From: Strigops habroptila
Taxonomy: Eukaryota; Chordata; Aves; Psittaciformes; Psittacidae
DNA length: 64,000 bases
Assembly: GCF_004027225.2 (NCBI RefSeq)
Contig: NC_044288.2
Location: forward strand, 2,262,719-2,326,718
Direction of reading: 5' to 3'
The translations under genes were made by a program, and so were the position numbers. Below, piece after piece: positions 23,706 to 36,085 of this stretch (positions within the stretch are counted from its first letter, which is position 1; every line of letters begins with the position of its first letter). The notes under the pieces were generated by a model. That model made no database searches and had not been told where the DNA came from. It was given only the letters and a program-made list of their open reading frames with translations.

Positions 23706-25525
23706 TTTCATAGGAGAGGTTTTATTGACTAGTAGTGTTCCCACAGCAGACATCACTGCTAGAGAAGAGCACCTAAAACCAGGTCACAGGAAATGCCAGA
23801 GCTTCAAGCATACCTGTGTTGGGTGCTTGAGGCTGGGTGAAGATGGCACAACTGGATTCCTGCTCAGAAGCTGTGCTTGGTCTTGGCTCAACTTGGGAGA
23901 CATTTCGCAGGGAGCATTTTCTTCAAAATGATCCAATTCTGGTGTGGGATGTTGTCATGATACAACACCTTTGTCTGCCCTTCTGCCTTGTCAACCCCTT
24001 CAGGGACAGTTGGAAGGCCAGTGCTGAAGCAGCTCTCCGTTAGCCACTATTTTGCATTCAGCCAGTGTTTCTTCACTAGCATGGCTGCTGCATGCTGCCT
24101 AACAGGTGCTCTGGACAGTGATTTGGATGAGAGCTTCCAAACAAGGAAAACCACACATTGGCATCCCCCTAGAATCACAAGAAGAGCTCAAAAATCAAAA
24201 GTCTTGAAAACAATTGCTGGAGTGTGTCCTGCCTGCTCGGGATGCTTCCATCATCCCGTTTGCAAGCACTATCTACCATCATGTGCCCTCCGAACTTGCA
24301 CATTTGAAGGAGAGCCAAGACTGCTTTGCTCACATGATGCTGAGGCTGGAGGCTATGTGAATATAGCATCGAACATCACAAGATGTACTTTGAGATCAGG
24401 AGATCTGGTCGCTCTGCAATGCTGATCTTTGTCTTTCCCAGCCTTCAGCTATCAGCAGAGCATCCCCATGGGATGGTCTCTGCCTCCCACCAGCTCATTG
24501 CCTTGAGATTCCATCCATCTGTTCCTCTTTGGAAGAGCACACAGGAAGGGGATGGCTGTGGGCAGGACCCTGATGACTTTGAGCCATCAGGGGTGGGGGA
24601 TTCTTTGCTAATCTTGCAGGCAGAAGGCAACACAAGTTTCACTTCATAATTGTCATGTGCCAACCCTCCAACACCACTGGAGTGTCCCCCTGTCCTGACA
24701 GGGAGGCAACTCCAACCAGGCTCAAGGGACACTGGCTGGAAGAGTGAGGGACCATGACCAAGGCATTGCCAGTACATTTCCCTGGTGGTTTTCTATCTGC
24801 GACAAGTCAGAAAGCAAGATGAAAAGAAGGCAAATGCTCAGCCAGCCAACGAAGCTGCAGTTTTCCTCCATCAGGAGCTCTTTGCTTTTATTCAGCCTGA
24901 CATTGCTCAGAGAGAAGAAGAAATTCTGGGAGCCTAAAGCCAGAGGGAGACCACACAGCGTGTGCTGGCCGCACTGGGGGAGCTCGTCTCCCTTATTGCA
25001 TCTGACACAGGGAAGAGGAGCCAGGCTCTGTGGCTGTGGGTGTGAGGAGGCTTTCCAGGGACAGCAGCAGCCTCCCCCTGTGCATGCTGGCTGGGACACA
25101 GCAGGATCCTGATTTCACTGACCCCCAGGCCCAGCTCCCCAGAGCCGAGCAGACTCTGCATTGCCCTGGACACCAATCCCTGGGTCTCCATCACACAAGA
25201 GCAAGAGACCCCTGCCTCAAGATGCTCCAGCTGTGAGCTGGGGAAGATGAGGTTAAGTTGGTGCACTGGAAGCCACAGCTCAACATTGTGAGTAGAAGCA
25301 CATCCGAATCACTGCTTTCCACAGAAACCCCTTTTCAGCCCAAACTGAGAGGCTTTAACCCAGCACAGAGTGCATCTTGCCCACAACAAGACCTCTGGTA
25401 GCAGCACAGTGGCACAACCAGCTGCCCTGCTCCTTCATCTGTACTTGACATCACCCAGGATACCACCTCCTCATCTGTCCTGACCTGGGTACTATCCACC
25501 CTTGGTCCAGGATGGTGCAGGATCA
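23706..25525. other. Intergenic spacer, nothing recognised
   Basis: Short ORFs only, none resembling a family. No repeat recognised. Confidence 0.4.
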
Positions 25526-25975
25526 AGGAGAGCTCAGAGAAGAGCAGTAGGAGTGGGTGGAGGTGTGTAAGTCTGGGCTGACTGAGTGTCTCAGCCTATT
25601 AAGTTTATCAAGGCAAGGTTAAAAGGCAACTTGATCATGGTCTATAAATACTTACGGAGGGAGGAGATTTCTGATAATGGAGGGGTTTTTAATCTAGCAG
25701 ATAAAAAATGTAATGAGATTCAATGGCTGGAAACTGAAACTAGAAAAACCTAAATTGGAAATAAAATGCATCTTTTAAACAGGGAGTATAATTAACCATT
25801 GGAGCAATTTGCTAAGAGATGTGGCGGATTCTCCATCATTTGTGGTCTTTAAATCAAGACTTTCTAAAAGAGATGCTCTCCCTCAGCCAGAAGTCACTGG
25901 GTTCAACACTGCTGGGGGAGAAGAACAGTTCCCTGTGCTATGGGAGTCACAGGGTGCACTGTGGTGACCCCCCAA
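25526..25975 (+). mobile_element. Ancient CR1-type LINE remnant (turtle/crocodile-like)
   Basis: TTAAAAGGCAACTTGATCATGGTCTATAAATACTTACGG, AATGGCTGGAAACTGAAACTAGA, ATAATTAACCATTGGAGCAATTTGCTAAG and GGATTCTCCATCATTTGTGGTCTTTAAATCAAGAC match the wording I know for CR1 3' regions abundant in turtles and crocodilians. It is unlike the young avian CR1s elsewhere here. The far end (ordinarily GGTCAGACTAGATGATCA...) is badly decayed, so the right boundary is approximate. Confidence 0.8.
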
Positions 25976-28900
25976 AATCCCTGAGGCCGTCTCAGGCCGG
26001 ATTCTCCATCACCTCACAGCTAAGTTGCACAGGGGCACTAAAGAATGAGTGTGTGTCCCTCTGGGGAATGAATGGAGGAACAGACAACGAGGAACTGTCC
26101 TCATGCACCCACTGCACATCTCCCACTTGCCCAGCAAACGGACGTGTGATGTAGATAAGACCAGGAGAGCTCAGGGCACACATGGACAGGAGAGTCCCAG
26201 CCCATTGTGGCTCTCCCAGCCCATCCTGTCCTCCCTCTGCAGAGCACGTGTCAGAGAGGAGGGATCTCTGCTCAGCCTTGACTCCCTTGCAAGGGCCTGC
26301 ATGCCACCCATCCTGTGTCCTGCCCCATTCCCTGCACGGCTGACCCACGGGCACCCCATGGGCTCTCCTTGCCTCCATGCCTGATGCTCGGGAGCCTGGC
26401 AGCCGCACTCTCCCTCTGGTGCTGTTACTTCCCTGCTCCTTGTCTTCCCCTTGGTTTCTTTCTTGATATTTTTGCCTTGCTGCCCTAATTTTTTTTTTCT
26501 TTTTCCCCTATAATTTTCTCCATTGACTTTAATTAAGCTCTCCCCAGGCTCGCTCTGCAGGCAGGCTTCCCCGGCTCTAATTAGACTCTCATCATAAGTA
26601 ATCTACATGGAAAGCAAACATGTGTGTGTGTGTGAGAGCCAGTGAGATTTATAGAGAGCATGCAGGGAGCAGATGGGTGCATAAAACACTACAAATAATT
26701 CTGGTACAGATGCAGAAGAGGCAGGCGCGATGGTGGGGACTGGAGTCTTCCCCACATGCTCACATAAGTCAAATCTCTGTCTCTCTCTCTCTCTCTAGGT
26801 ATCACCACATTTCCCACAATAAAATCAATAGTGCAGATCAGAGTAAATCATCTTTGACTGGGAAAGCAGGACTCGTTGATAGCAGCGATTCCCACATGAG
26901 ACTTAAGGAGATGTCTCACACTGATCTGTTTCTAACCATGTGCTTAAGACCCAAGGTGGATGCTAAAGTAATTATCAGAGGTAGACTGCCCATGGTGAGA
27001 GCTTTGTGCTGTTTGCTCAGGGATGGAGAATGGTTTATGATGGGGGAACCAGGTACCTGGTACAGCCAAGGAGCTGCACACCTCCCTGACACAGCACTGC
27101 CAGCAGAGAGGATTGCCCTAAGGGGAAAAGAGAGCTTGGAAACAGGTTTGAGACTAGGGAAGGCAGATGAAAACACCCATCACTGCCAATGCCTGCCCTG
27201 GGCTGCCTGCGCCTGGGAGCCACGGACTGTCCTGTCCTGGGATGGGGCTGTGCATGGGGACAGGAGTGGATTTGGGATGCCATTACCAGCTTGTGGGAGA
27301 GGATTTGTACCCTGCGGGTTGGGCGACTCTCTGATGTGCCCCATGGGCTGGATTCACACCTTTCCCCCTCTCACTGTGACCTTCCTTTCTTTCTTAGCAT
27401 TCTCATCCTCCTCACCACTGCTAAGGGATAGGACTGGATGCTAATCATTCCCAGGGGAGTCTTACCATTTCATTTGCTTCCCAAAGGTTGGCTGGGATTT
27501 CTCTAGTACATCTGTCATTCGCAGTGATTGACCCAGAGGCAGAAATGTGGCTTCATAGGCTGTGTGTCCAGCACAGGGTGAAGACCCACAGTGTTACACA
27601 CCAGAGCACAGCCACCATAATGTAGTTTGCCTGAAGCTCTGGTCACCTCTGCCCTTGGAGGATGGTGCCAAAAATCCCTACTGTGTTCTGTGCTGGGCAA
27701 ACAGTGGCCAGAATGACATGCCCTGAGTGTCTTCAAATGGGAGATAATGGGAGAGATTGGAGATGGGTGAGCACAAGCAGTCTGCATGTGGCAGTTGTGT
27801 CTGCACATCAACAGTCTCACAGGTCTTGGATGCTCCCACATTTGCCTTATCCCAACACACGTCTGGCAGGAACCCCAGCCCTTTTGTAGGTACAGGAGGT
27901 GATGGTGTATGTGGTTGTTCCTTGCCCAATATCCCCCCATCCCTCCCTAGCACCGTGCATAGAAGGATGGTGTGGAAATGGGTTGGCATGATGGATGGAC
28001 AGAAAAGGGTCTTTTCTGCTGTACCAAGGAGACAGAGTCCCATCTCAGTAGTCTCTGCTCATCACTGGCATGAAATACTCTCACTACATGGGGAGCAGTG
28101 GCACCCAAGGCCAGCCTGTGGGTTGGATGCCCAGCATGAGGTTACATGCATGTCCCACCTACCCCTGGAGCAGAGGCTTGGGTTGAGCCTGGCACTTTGA
28201 ACATGGATCTTGGCCACTGTGTGCACAATAATGACCTGAATTGCTGGGGACAATGACAGCCTGGGCCTGACGTGGAAGCTTTTGGCAAGTTGTGCTTAAT
28301 GCGATAGCTCTGAAAGAAGAAGAAAGTGCTGCTGGCCATGGGGCAGGGCCCGTGATTCACTGAGCTTAAAGACAGAAGAAACTATTGGGCCATCTAGATC
28401 TGGTGGTTTCAGCTTTTTCTGGTGTGAGCCATCCCTGGTCACGTTCTTGGACAGGTCATTTAGACCTGTTGGCAATCTGTGGCTGTTTTTCATTGCCTTT
28501 GAGGACCTTTCTGGCTGGGCCTGTGGCATTTACTAACACTGGCTGGAAACATCAAGATCTGGTCCTTACTGCCTCCTAGATTTGCAGTGTGAGCCCAAAG
28601 CTTGTAGGTCAACATCTTTGCAGGAGCATCAAGAGATGGAGCCTCCCACTCCTGTAGTTAAACTCCCTTGCACTGAAAACATGTGCCTTGTTTCCAACAA
28701 TAGTGGTTCTATCTGGGTGTCTAACTTGGTCTGGGTTCTCCCTCTTAGACTGAAGAGCTCTGCCAGACCTGGGATTCAATCCCCTTCCAATTCATAGCGT
28801 GTTTATCCTTCCTGTTGAGTTGTGCTTCCCTGCAAGGTGGTTTTTCCAGCCTTTTGTATCATTTCTGTGTCTCTTTCCTCAGCATCTTCAAACTTTCCAC

Positions 28901-28994
28901 AACCTCCTGAGAATCCAGACACCAAACACCACATCCAGCATTCCAGTACGTGCCTCAGCAACACTTTCTTTGTGCGGTGTATAATTAGGCTGTA
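25976..28994. other. Intergenic spacer with homeobox-site-rich island
   Basis: 26440-26620 is AT/pyrimidine-rich with TAATTA at 26530 and 26578 and TAATC near 26597. The 274-codon frame at 26620-27444 shows no known domain and starts in a (TG)n run. The remainder is featureless. Confidence 0.4.
26774..26798. repeat. (TC)n microsatellite
   Basis: CTGTCTCTCTCTCTCTCTCTAG. It ends in AG and so mimics a splice acceptor, with no exon support. Confidence 0.8.
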
Positions 28995-29110
28995 GTGTGG
29001 AACTCATTGCCACATTATGTCATGGAGACCAAAGATGTCAATGTCTGGAAAGGCAGGTTAGACAAATTCCTGGACCATTGGGCCACCGGTGAGTGCCACA
29101 GGACCTGCAG
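28995..29110 (+). mobile_element. Probable ancient CR1/LINE remnant
   Basis: GTGTGGAACTCATTGCCACATTATGTCATGGAGACCAAAG ... GTTAGACAAATTCCTGGACC follows the pattern TGGAACTCCCTGCCACAGGATGT...GACAAATTCATGG found near the 3' end of old reptilian CR1 lineages. It is short and diverged; the assignment rests on about 90 bp. Confidence 0.5.
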
Positions 29111-30760
29111 GACTGACCCAAGTGCTACGTGCAGCTCTGGGAGTCCTGGAATCATCGAGTGCCAGAAGACAGGAAAAATACCATGGGAAGGGATGGCTCA
29201 GCGCTGGCCTTGCATCTCTGAGCATTTGCTGCTGACCTGGTTGGAGATGGCCCAGGGGTTAAATGGAGCTTGGGTCTGGCACAGTGCAGCCACTCTAATG
29301 TCCTTGTGTGCATGGAAAGAGGCTTCAAATGGTCACCATGGACACCAGCTTCTTCCATGCAGGTGGGTCTCCTGCGCTGCTCACCCATGGCTCCTCTGCA
29401 GACATTGGAGACAAAAGGGCATTTCCAGGATGTGAATTAGCTTGTCCTGAGCTACTCATGTGCAATGGGGCAGACAATGCATCCCCTTGCTGCTGACCTG
29501 CAGGTCTGGGGGCCATAAGCTCCAAGGAAACACCATCCTGAACCATCTTGGTGCTCCACTGCCACCCAGAAAGAAGGCTGGTCCCTTGGGTGCACCATTC
29601 CACAGGGGCCGTGGTCAGCCCATCACCTCCTCCCCTCTTGATTCCTCAATGCCATGATCATGATGAACTGAACACAAGCTGCCTCCAGACAGTTGGGGAA
29701 AAACAGTCAGCAGCCAAGATGGTGCTATGACCACAGACCTCCTCCAGAACCCCATGGCGTGGATGTTCTCCAGTTGTTTCTAGGGTCTGGAGCCACCAAA
29801 CCCAGCCTCAAGTCTCTCTTTGAAGGTACCTAGTGGAGGAATGATAACTAGAGGAGGCAGACATCACAAAGGCAGTTCAGCCTCTTGGACATCAGTTGTA
29901 GGGAGTAACTCACCACATCTGCATCTCTCCAGCGACTGCTGACCCGTCTGTGCTCTCTTGATGCGTATGGGCCCAAGCAGAGTCTGAGCTCTGGACCTGC
30001 CCAATAGAAAGCACCTCATTTCTCTGGTCACAAAATCATTTAGCATTAACACTGGAGGGCTGCAGAAACCCTCAACCACCCCTTTGCTGCCTCTTGACAC
30101 ATGGAATTAGACTGATTATTGAGATTACTATTATTTTTGGGGTGATTTGAAAATGTTTGTCCCATGTAGATGTTGTTTGACATTCTCCTTAGGTACAAAG
30201 AGGCTGAAGAGCACTTCATTTTCCTTGCGTGTTGCAAGTGGTTCCTTCCAAATACACGGAACAGAAATACTCATTGATCACGTCTGCCCCTCCTCCCTTG
30301 TTAGGAGCAATTTCACTATCTCTGTGTAGTAGCACCCTTTACCATTACTGGGATTTATTTCATTCCTAATATACTTCTAAAACCTCTTCACCTTGCCAGC
30401 CCAGGAGCTTGCGCCAGTACTTTTGCCACTTGTGACTTGAGGATTGTCACTTTCTGGCCCAGGGAGCTGGTCTGGAGAGCCTTGGGAGAGGGATGGGAGG
30501 ATGCGATGAGTGCTGGAAGGGGACAGGAAAGGGGACAGAGCCAAAGCTGGCTCTGGTGGCACTGGGGCACTGAACACAGAGAGGAGGGGACTTGCTGCTG
30601 TGCTGCTGTGGTCATCTGTCAGTTTCTGCTGCTGTCTTGGAGCAGCGTGGTGCTGCAAGGAAGGGTTTGAGCACTCCTGCTCCCAGGGCAGAGCTGAAGC
30701 ATCCCCATGCCACAGCCCCGGTACCCTTCTCCTTCTCCCTTAGTGGCAGTCACAGGCTGG
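29111..30760. other. Intergenic spacer, nothing recognised
   Basis: Unique sequence, AT-richer at 30090-30400. No gene or repeat recognised. Confidence 0.4.
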
Positions 30761-30888
30761 GGAGCCTTCTCCAGGCTGCCCCAGCCCAGCTCTCTCAGCC
30801 TGGCTCCAGAGCAGAGCTGCTCCAGCCCTCGCAGCAGCTCCATGGCCTCCTCTGGACTCGCTCCAACAGCTCCACATCCCTCTGGAGT
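30761..30888 (-). mobile_element. CR1 retroposon fragment (internal)
   Basis: GGAGCCTTCTCCAGGCTGCCCCAGCCCAGCTCTCTCAGCCTGG and GCTGCTCCAGCCCTCGCAGCAGC, reverse complement of the CR1 3' UTR middle. It lacks both the tail and the 5' part. Confidence 0.86.
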
Positions 30889-33001
30889 TGGGCACCCTGT
30901 CCCCATGCTCCTCCAGGGACTTCAAACAGGAGAGATGGAGGGATCTCCAGTTTCTAGCTGAGCTGAGCTGAGCTGTCAGGCAGGACCTGCTTACGTGCAG
31001 CATCACAGCCTCGTGTGATGCCCTGGAGCAGGGGAAGTAGTGTCTGACCCAGACCTGTCTGAGGTCTGTCAGCCACCTCCATGCTCCTCACACACAACAT
31101 GGGATGGTGCTCTCCTGGTGCCAGGGTCCCCCCGAACCCTCTTTGTGAGGCTCTGGGTCTGCGCCCAGGGGCAGTAACCAACAATCCCTGGCTTGTGGTA
31201 TTGCAAAGGCGGAGAGAGATTTGCAGATAAGGGGGTTGATGATGAATCGATAAACCTGCCATGGGTGTCCCACCATCACAGGAGGACTGAGTTGTTCCCC
31301 CAGAGCCAATCTGAGGGGAAGCTGTGCACACCCTTGGGAGGAGATGTGCCCACAGCTGACATTGGGATGACTGTCCCTCCTCCTTTCCTGCCATGTCAGG
31401 ATGCCCAGAGGATGTTCTCCATTTCCTCCAGGGCACAACTGTCAGCTGGGCACTTGGGTATGAACTTCTCTGAGCTTTCAACCAGCTGCTGATACAGCTC
31501 ACACATTGGGAACATTGGCACATGGAGATTGAGCAGCAGAGGGATTTGCCCCTGGTATGGGACATTATCCAGGTAATGCCAAAGTTTAATGGCTGAGCAG
31601 TGAGGAACCTCTGCCAAAAGCCTGTGGTCCCTTAGTGCAAGAGCTGCAGGGACCACTTTCATGGATAATAAATTCTCAGTGTCATTCTGGGGGGAAAGAT
31701 CTGGAATTTGGCTGCACTTCAGCAAATCATTTTGGCTGAAAGCAAAGTGGTGGGGAGGAAAATGTAAGATTTCCATTTTGCACCTGCAGAAAGCTTTTAA
31801 TTTTAAACCTGCCCAATTTTAAACCTGAGGGGATGAAAGGAAAACCAAAAGGTGAAAAGATACAAAACCAGAATTCACTTTATGTGAAGTAAGTTATTTC
31901 AGGTTAACTTGGAATGTTTCATTGTGCCATTGGCACGGGAAAAAACCCAGGAAGTTTCTCATTTGATTTAGGATGAATCATTTATCTGTAGTTTTGCCTT
32001 TTAGACCCCAAATGAAAAGTCATGGGCCTCTGCCTGACCCTGTGAGGACTTTCCCAAGGAGCCAGAGAAATCTCAACATTGCCCCGAGATGCCTTTGCAA
32101 GGAGGCAAATTCCCATCTACAGCATCCCTTGGCCCTCAGCCTTCGCTGCCTCCTTTCCCTGGTGCAGGACAGCCCCTGGCTAATCCACATGGAGATGGGG
32201 AAGGACCCAGGATGGAGGACCCCAAAGCCTCTTGTGTTGTCCATACCTGCATCCAGGCACAGGATCCATCCAACTCAACTGTGCCAGGCTCCACTGTGTC
32301 GGTCTGATGAAGCACACATTGAGTATTTGTTTCAGATATTTAACTACATCTCAGGGTTCAGATCACAGCTTCTCAACAGCAGTTAAATAAGTAACACATT
32401 CATATTTTGTAAACTGTTTCTCACAGCTTGTTTATTTAGGGTTATAACTCGATTTGGGCTCCTTATGGAAGTGTGACTCATTGTTTAATGTGTCAGCTCA
32501 TTAGCAATACTTGTTTTTGCCTTATATTTCTGTGCTACCACTAATTGCTGAGCCCACTGTGAGCTTCAGCTTCCAATAACACTGTGGAAAATGCAAGAAA
32601 ATAGATCAGTTACTAGATAAAAGGCAACAGAAATAAACAAACTCATGAACCTGCAAAGGAAGCTTTTTAGCTGCTGTGATTTTACTCCAAGGAGAGACTT
32701 CCCTTGCTCGGGATATTGATGCCACCAGCCCCATGGCTCTTCGGTCAGGAGGGTTTGAGCAAGACCAAGCTAAGGAAAACTGCACGTAAAGACAGTGCAT
32801 CAGGGACGCTTCACACCAGCACAAGCAGTGCAGATCAAACCCTATCAGCCTGCCCTCTCTGAGGAGATGGGGAGGATCAGTGCCCTGGGACAGGAGAAAT
32901 CCATGGGCTGGATTTTCTTTGTGTGATTTACGTCTTTGATGCACAGTCCCTGAAGGCTGGGACAGAGGCGTTTAAAACCTTCCTTTGGCAAGAAAACATC
33001 T
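30889..33001. other. Intergenic spacer with AT-rich islands
   Basis: A short (GAGCT)4 run lies at 30957-30977. AT-rich unique sequence lies at 31780-31990 and 32310-32620; the latter contains GTGACTCATTG (AP-1-like TGACTCA near 32473) and CTCATTAGC (homeodomain-type). No gene seen. Confidence 0.4.
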
Positions 33002-33288
33002 GACAAGGGCCTGTAGGGACAGGACAAGGGGAATGGCTTTAACCTGCCAGAGGGGAGATTGAGATGAGCTCTGAGGCAGAAGCTCTTCCCTGTGAGGGTG
33101 CTGAGGCGCTGGCACAGGGTGCCCAGAGAAGCTGTGGCTGCCCCATCCCTGGCAGTGTTCAAGGCCAGGTTGGACACAGGGGCTTGGAGCAACCTGCTCT
33201 AGTGGAAGGTGTCCCTGCCCGTGGCAGGGGTTGGAGCTGGATGAGATTTAAGGTCCCTTCCAACCCAAACCATTATGATTCTATGATA
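33002..33288 (+). mobile_element. CR1 retroposon fragment
   Basis: Starts TGACAAGGGCCTGTAGGGACAGG and ends TTCCAACCCAAACCATTATGATTCTATGATA, a complete 3' tail. Little diverged from the window's consensus. Confidence 0.94.
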
Positions 33289-36020
33289 AGACAGAGTGGC
33301 CCAAGAAATATCTACCAAGGAGTTCTGCTGATAACAAACTATCCCAACCAAAACGTCCTCTCCAGAGAGGCTGCAGGCAAACCTGGGAGCGGCTTCAGCT
33401 CACCTACTGAAAGGTGGCTCCTCCAGGGCTGCAATGTCATGCTCAGCACCTCCTGCTCCTTCTCCATCCCAATCCCTTGGCAGTGAACAGCTTATAGGAA
33501 AAGTGTACTGGCACAGGAGGGTGGTTGGTTTCCATGCTGCATTTCCTGCTTGGAGCATGCAGCATTTTAATCTTTATTAATTTATTAATTGACAGCAGGG
33601 GATGGAAGAGCCCATTTTTGTCATTTAGATTTCATGGGCTGTCTGGAACAAGTCTTGAAAACGCTGATGTTCATGGTCACACTGTCTCTGGCAAAGCAAA
33701 TGTTCTGGACCCATGAAAATCAACCTTCCTTGCTTGCTTCCCTGCTTGCTCGCGTGCTTCCTTTATTCTTTCCTTTTCTCTGCATCGCTCAAGCAAGGGT
33801 TTTTTTTCTGCATTGCTGGCACAAGCTTCTTTCTGAGAAGAAAACTGCTGCTTGTTTCCTATGTAGTTTTATGAGTTTTCATGAAGTATTTAAAGAAACA
33901 ACAGCGACTGAATGAAAAGCATTTTATGGGAGAGAGAAGGAGGGAAAACCCCCACAAAGCTGGAGGGGTTGGTGACGATGACAGAGAAGGGGGATAACAG
34001 CCAGAGCTGCCTGATTAATGTGTTTAACTTTTTCCTCTTTGCAGAGCCTCCAGGGGCTGTTCCTAGGAAGGTGTTGCTGGAAGGGGTTGTCCAGGTCCAT
34101 GAAGGAGTCAGGCTGGAAGTGATGCTGGTTCATCCTCCCACTCCATCCTCTGGCCCCAGCACCTCTCCTGCCTGCCAGGAGGATGGAGGCCATGCAGGCA
34201 GCTCCTTCGCTGCTGCCCAGCGCAGCATCAGTGCTCACAGTGCTGTTCTCTTCCCTGCCAGGCGCTGCTGGCCCTTGGTGCGTGGCACCGGGGAGGTTTG
34301 GGTCCAGGCTTGTCCCTGTATTGCTGTACTGTGGTAGCAGGCAGAGGAGACACCACCACAACACAACTGGCCTCAAGGGCAGCATCTCAATTACTAACAG
34401 GAAGGCCAGGGAAGGCTAAGTAAGCTCAGGCTTTCCAAAGAAGGCTGCAGGAGCCAAAGCTCCAGGGTTGTATTTCTGGCCAAAAGTGCTGCAGGTTTGG
34501 AAGACATCCCTGCTGGAGCTGGGCAAGATCCAGCCTGGGCATGAGCTGGGTCTGAGGGAAGAGGTTGTCCTGGTGGAACCAGTTAAGAATCAGACCCTCT
34601 CCTCCCAAAGTGCTGTGTCCAAAATTGAAGAGCACCCCCCAGCAGCATCAGTCCTTATTGGCTCGCTTTCCCAAGGCAGCCTTTGGGATATGCCAGCCCT
34701 GCATCGGGTGTTTCAACACCACTGGAAAAATGGGCTTTTAAATACAATGGGAAAACTCTCTGCTCTCCTCCCACAGTGAAACTCAGCACACCGACAGCCT
34801 GTCCTGAAATCCATGGAATCCATGCATGGAAGCATGGCCGGTGCTGCTCTGGCTCTGCTGCCAGACACCAAACCCACCACCCCCAGTCCCATCAGAGCCC
34901 GACACACACTACCTCTGCCTCTGCTCATTATTCCAGAAGAAGAGAGAATTTCCTTGTATGCTGGATGTAAGGGGGCAGAATTGCATTTCCCAGCTCTGAG
35001 GAGGCCTTTGCAAACAATGGAGATTAAAAAATAAATAAAAGCTATAAAACTGCTTGACAATGTTCTTTTAAATTATTTTTTTTTTTTTTTTAGTTTTTTT
35101 CCTGAAAATATGCAATAAATCCCATGCAAGAGTCATAAAAGTACCTGAAATGCTCTTAGGAAGATTTATGGGCACCTTACCACTATTCTCAATAAAGAGA
35201 ATATGCTGGTTCCAAGATAACTTCTCATCACCCGTACTTCAGATTCCTGAACTCCTTTCAGTCAGCCTATCCCAAGAAATACTGTAACGTCAGGCTGTCT
35301 GAATTACATCTTCTTTGAAATAACCATCGTGTCTGATTTATCCGTGCTAGCTGGGATCTTTCTCTTTTGTCCACGTTGCTGAATCCAGTGGTATTTAGCT
35401 TTGACCGAGTGCCAATGAACTGTCCCTGTAACTTTTCCAGGGAGCTTTGTCATCCCAAAATAATCTAATCATTATCTCAAAGGAGTTTGGAAACTCTGCC
35501 TTGGACACAACCCCTCCTGATATGGAGAAGTAGCAGGTTTCTAACATGTGCATGCAAGATGTTTCTTGTCAAGGGAGATGCCCAGGAGAAGGTGGGGGAC
35601 AACCTCTCACTACGAAAATGAAGACGAATGTCTTTACTAGATGGGTCCAAGCACATGTACAAAAGGGTTCCTGTTCCCAGCACATGGGTCACCCCATGAG
35701 ATCCCTCGGAGCTGAGCAGCTTCTGTAGATGATGGGGAAGAGCTGCTGGCTGGAGTTTGACCACGGCCATCGCTGGTCTTCACTTCTGCAAGCGAGCGTG
35801 TCCTTGGCTTTGCTGACAGGCCTGGACTTGCTCCATCCAGGATCCTGGTGGCTTTGCATGGATCGCTGGGGCTACTTCTAACCAGTGCTGCATGACTGGT
35901 GGCTGGAGGTTGTGGTTTTGCTCATGAACACCCTCCACACTGCTGAAATCGAGCCCTTGTGGGCTGCCCACTGGCATAGGCTGTGGGATGGACTCGTGCC
36001 CTCCTCACCCCTCTGTGTCT
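33289..36020. other. Intergenic spacer with AT-rich islands
   Basis: A strong acceptor-like string, TTTCCTCTTTGCAG, lies near 34031-34044, followed by an open frame of about 95 codons with no known domain. 34930-35480 is AT-rich and unique apart from the poly-T tract. No gene can be supported. Confidence 0.4.
35075..35101. repeat. Poly-T tract
   Basis: About 20 T after TTAAATTA, then AGTTTTTTT. There is no source element recognisable beside it; an AT-rich region surrounds it. Confidence 0.8.
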
Positions 36021-36085
36021 TCATAGAATCAGAGAACAGTTTGGGTTGGAAGGGACCTTTAAAGGTCACCTAGTCCATGTCCCAC
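36021..36085 (-). mobile_element. CR1 retroposon fragment (last ~65 bp)
   Basis: TCATAGAATCAGAGAACAGTTTGGGTTGGAAGGGACCTTTAAAGGTCACCTAGTCC is the reverse complement of a CR1 3' end. GGTCACCTAGTCC in place of GCTCATCCAGCTCC suggests an older subfamily. Confidence 0.85.

Noticed and set aside
26620..27444. 274-codon + strand frame
   Set aside because: It begins in a (TG)n run, passes through a (TC)n microsatellite and has no recognisable domain or codon bias.
30957..30977. Immunoglobulin switch-like (GAGCT)n repeat
   Set aside because: Only four copies and no immunoglobulin context; a chance microsatellite.
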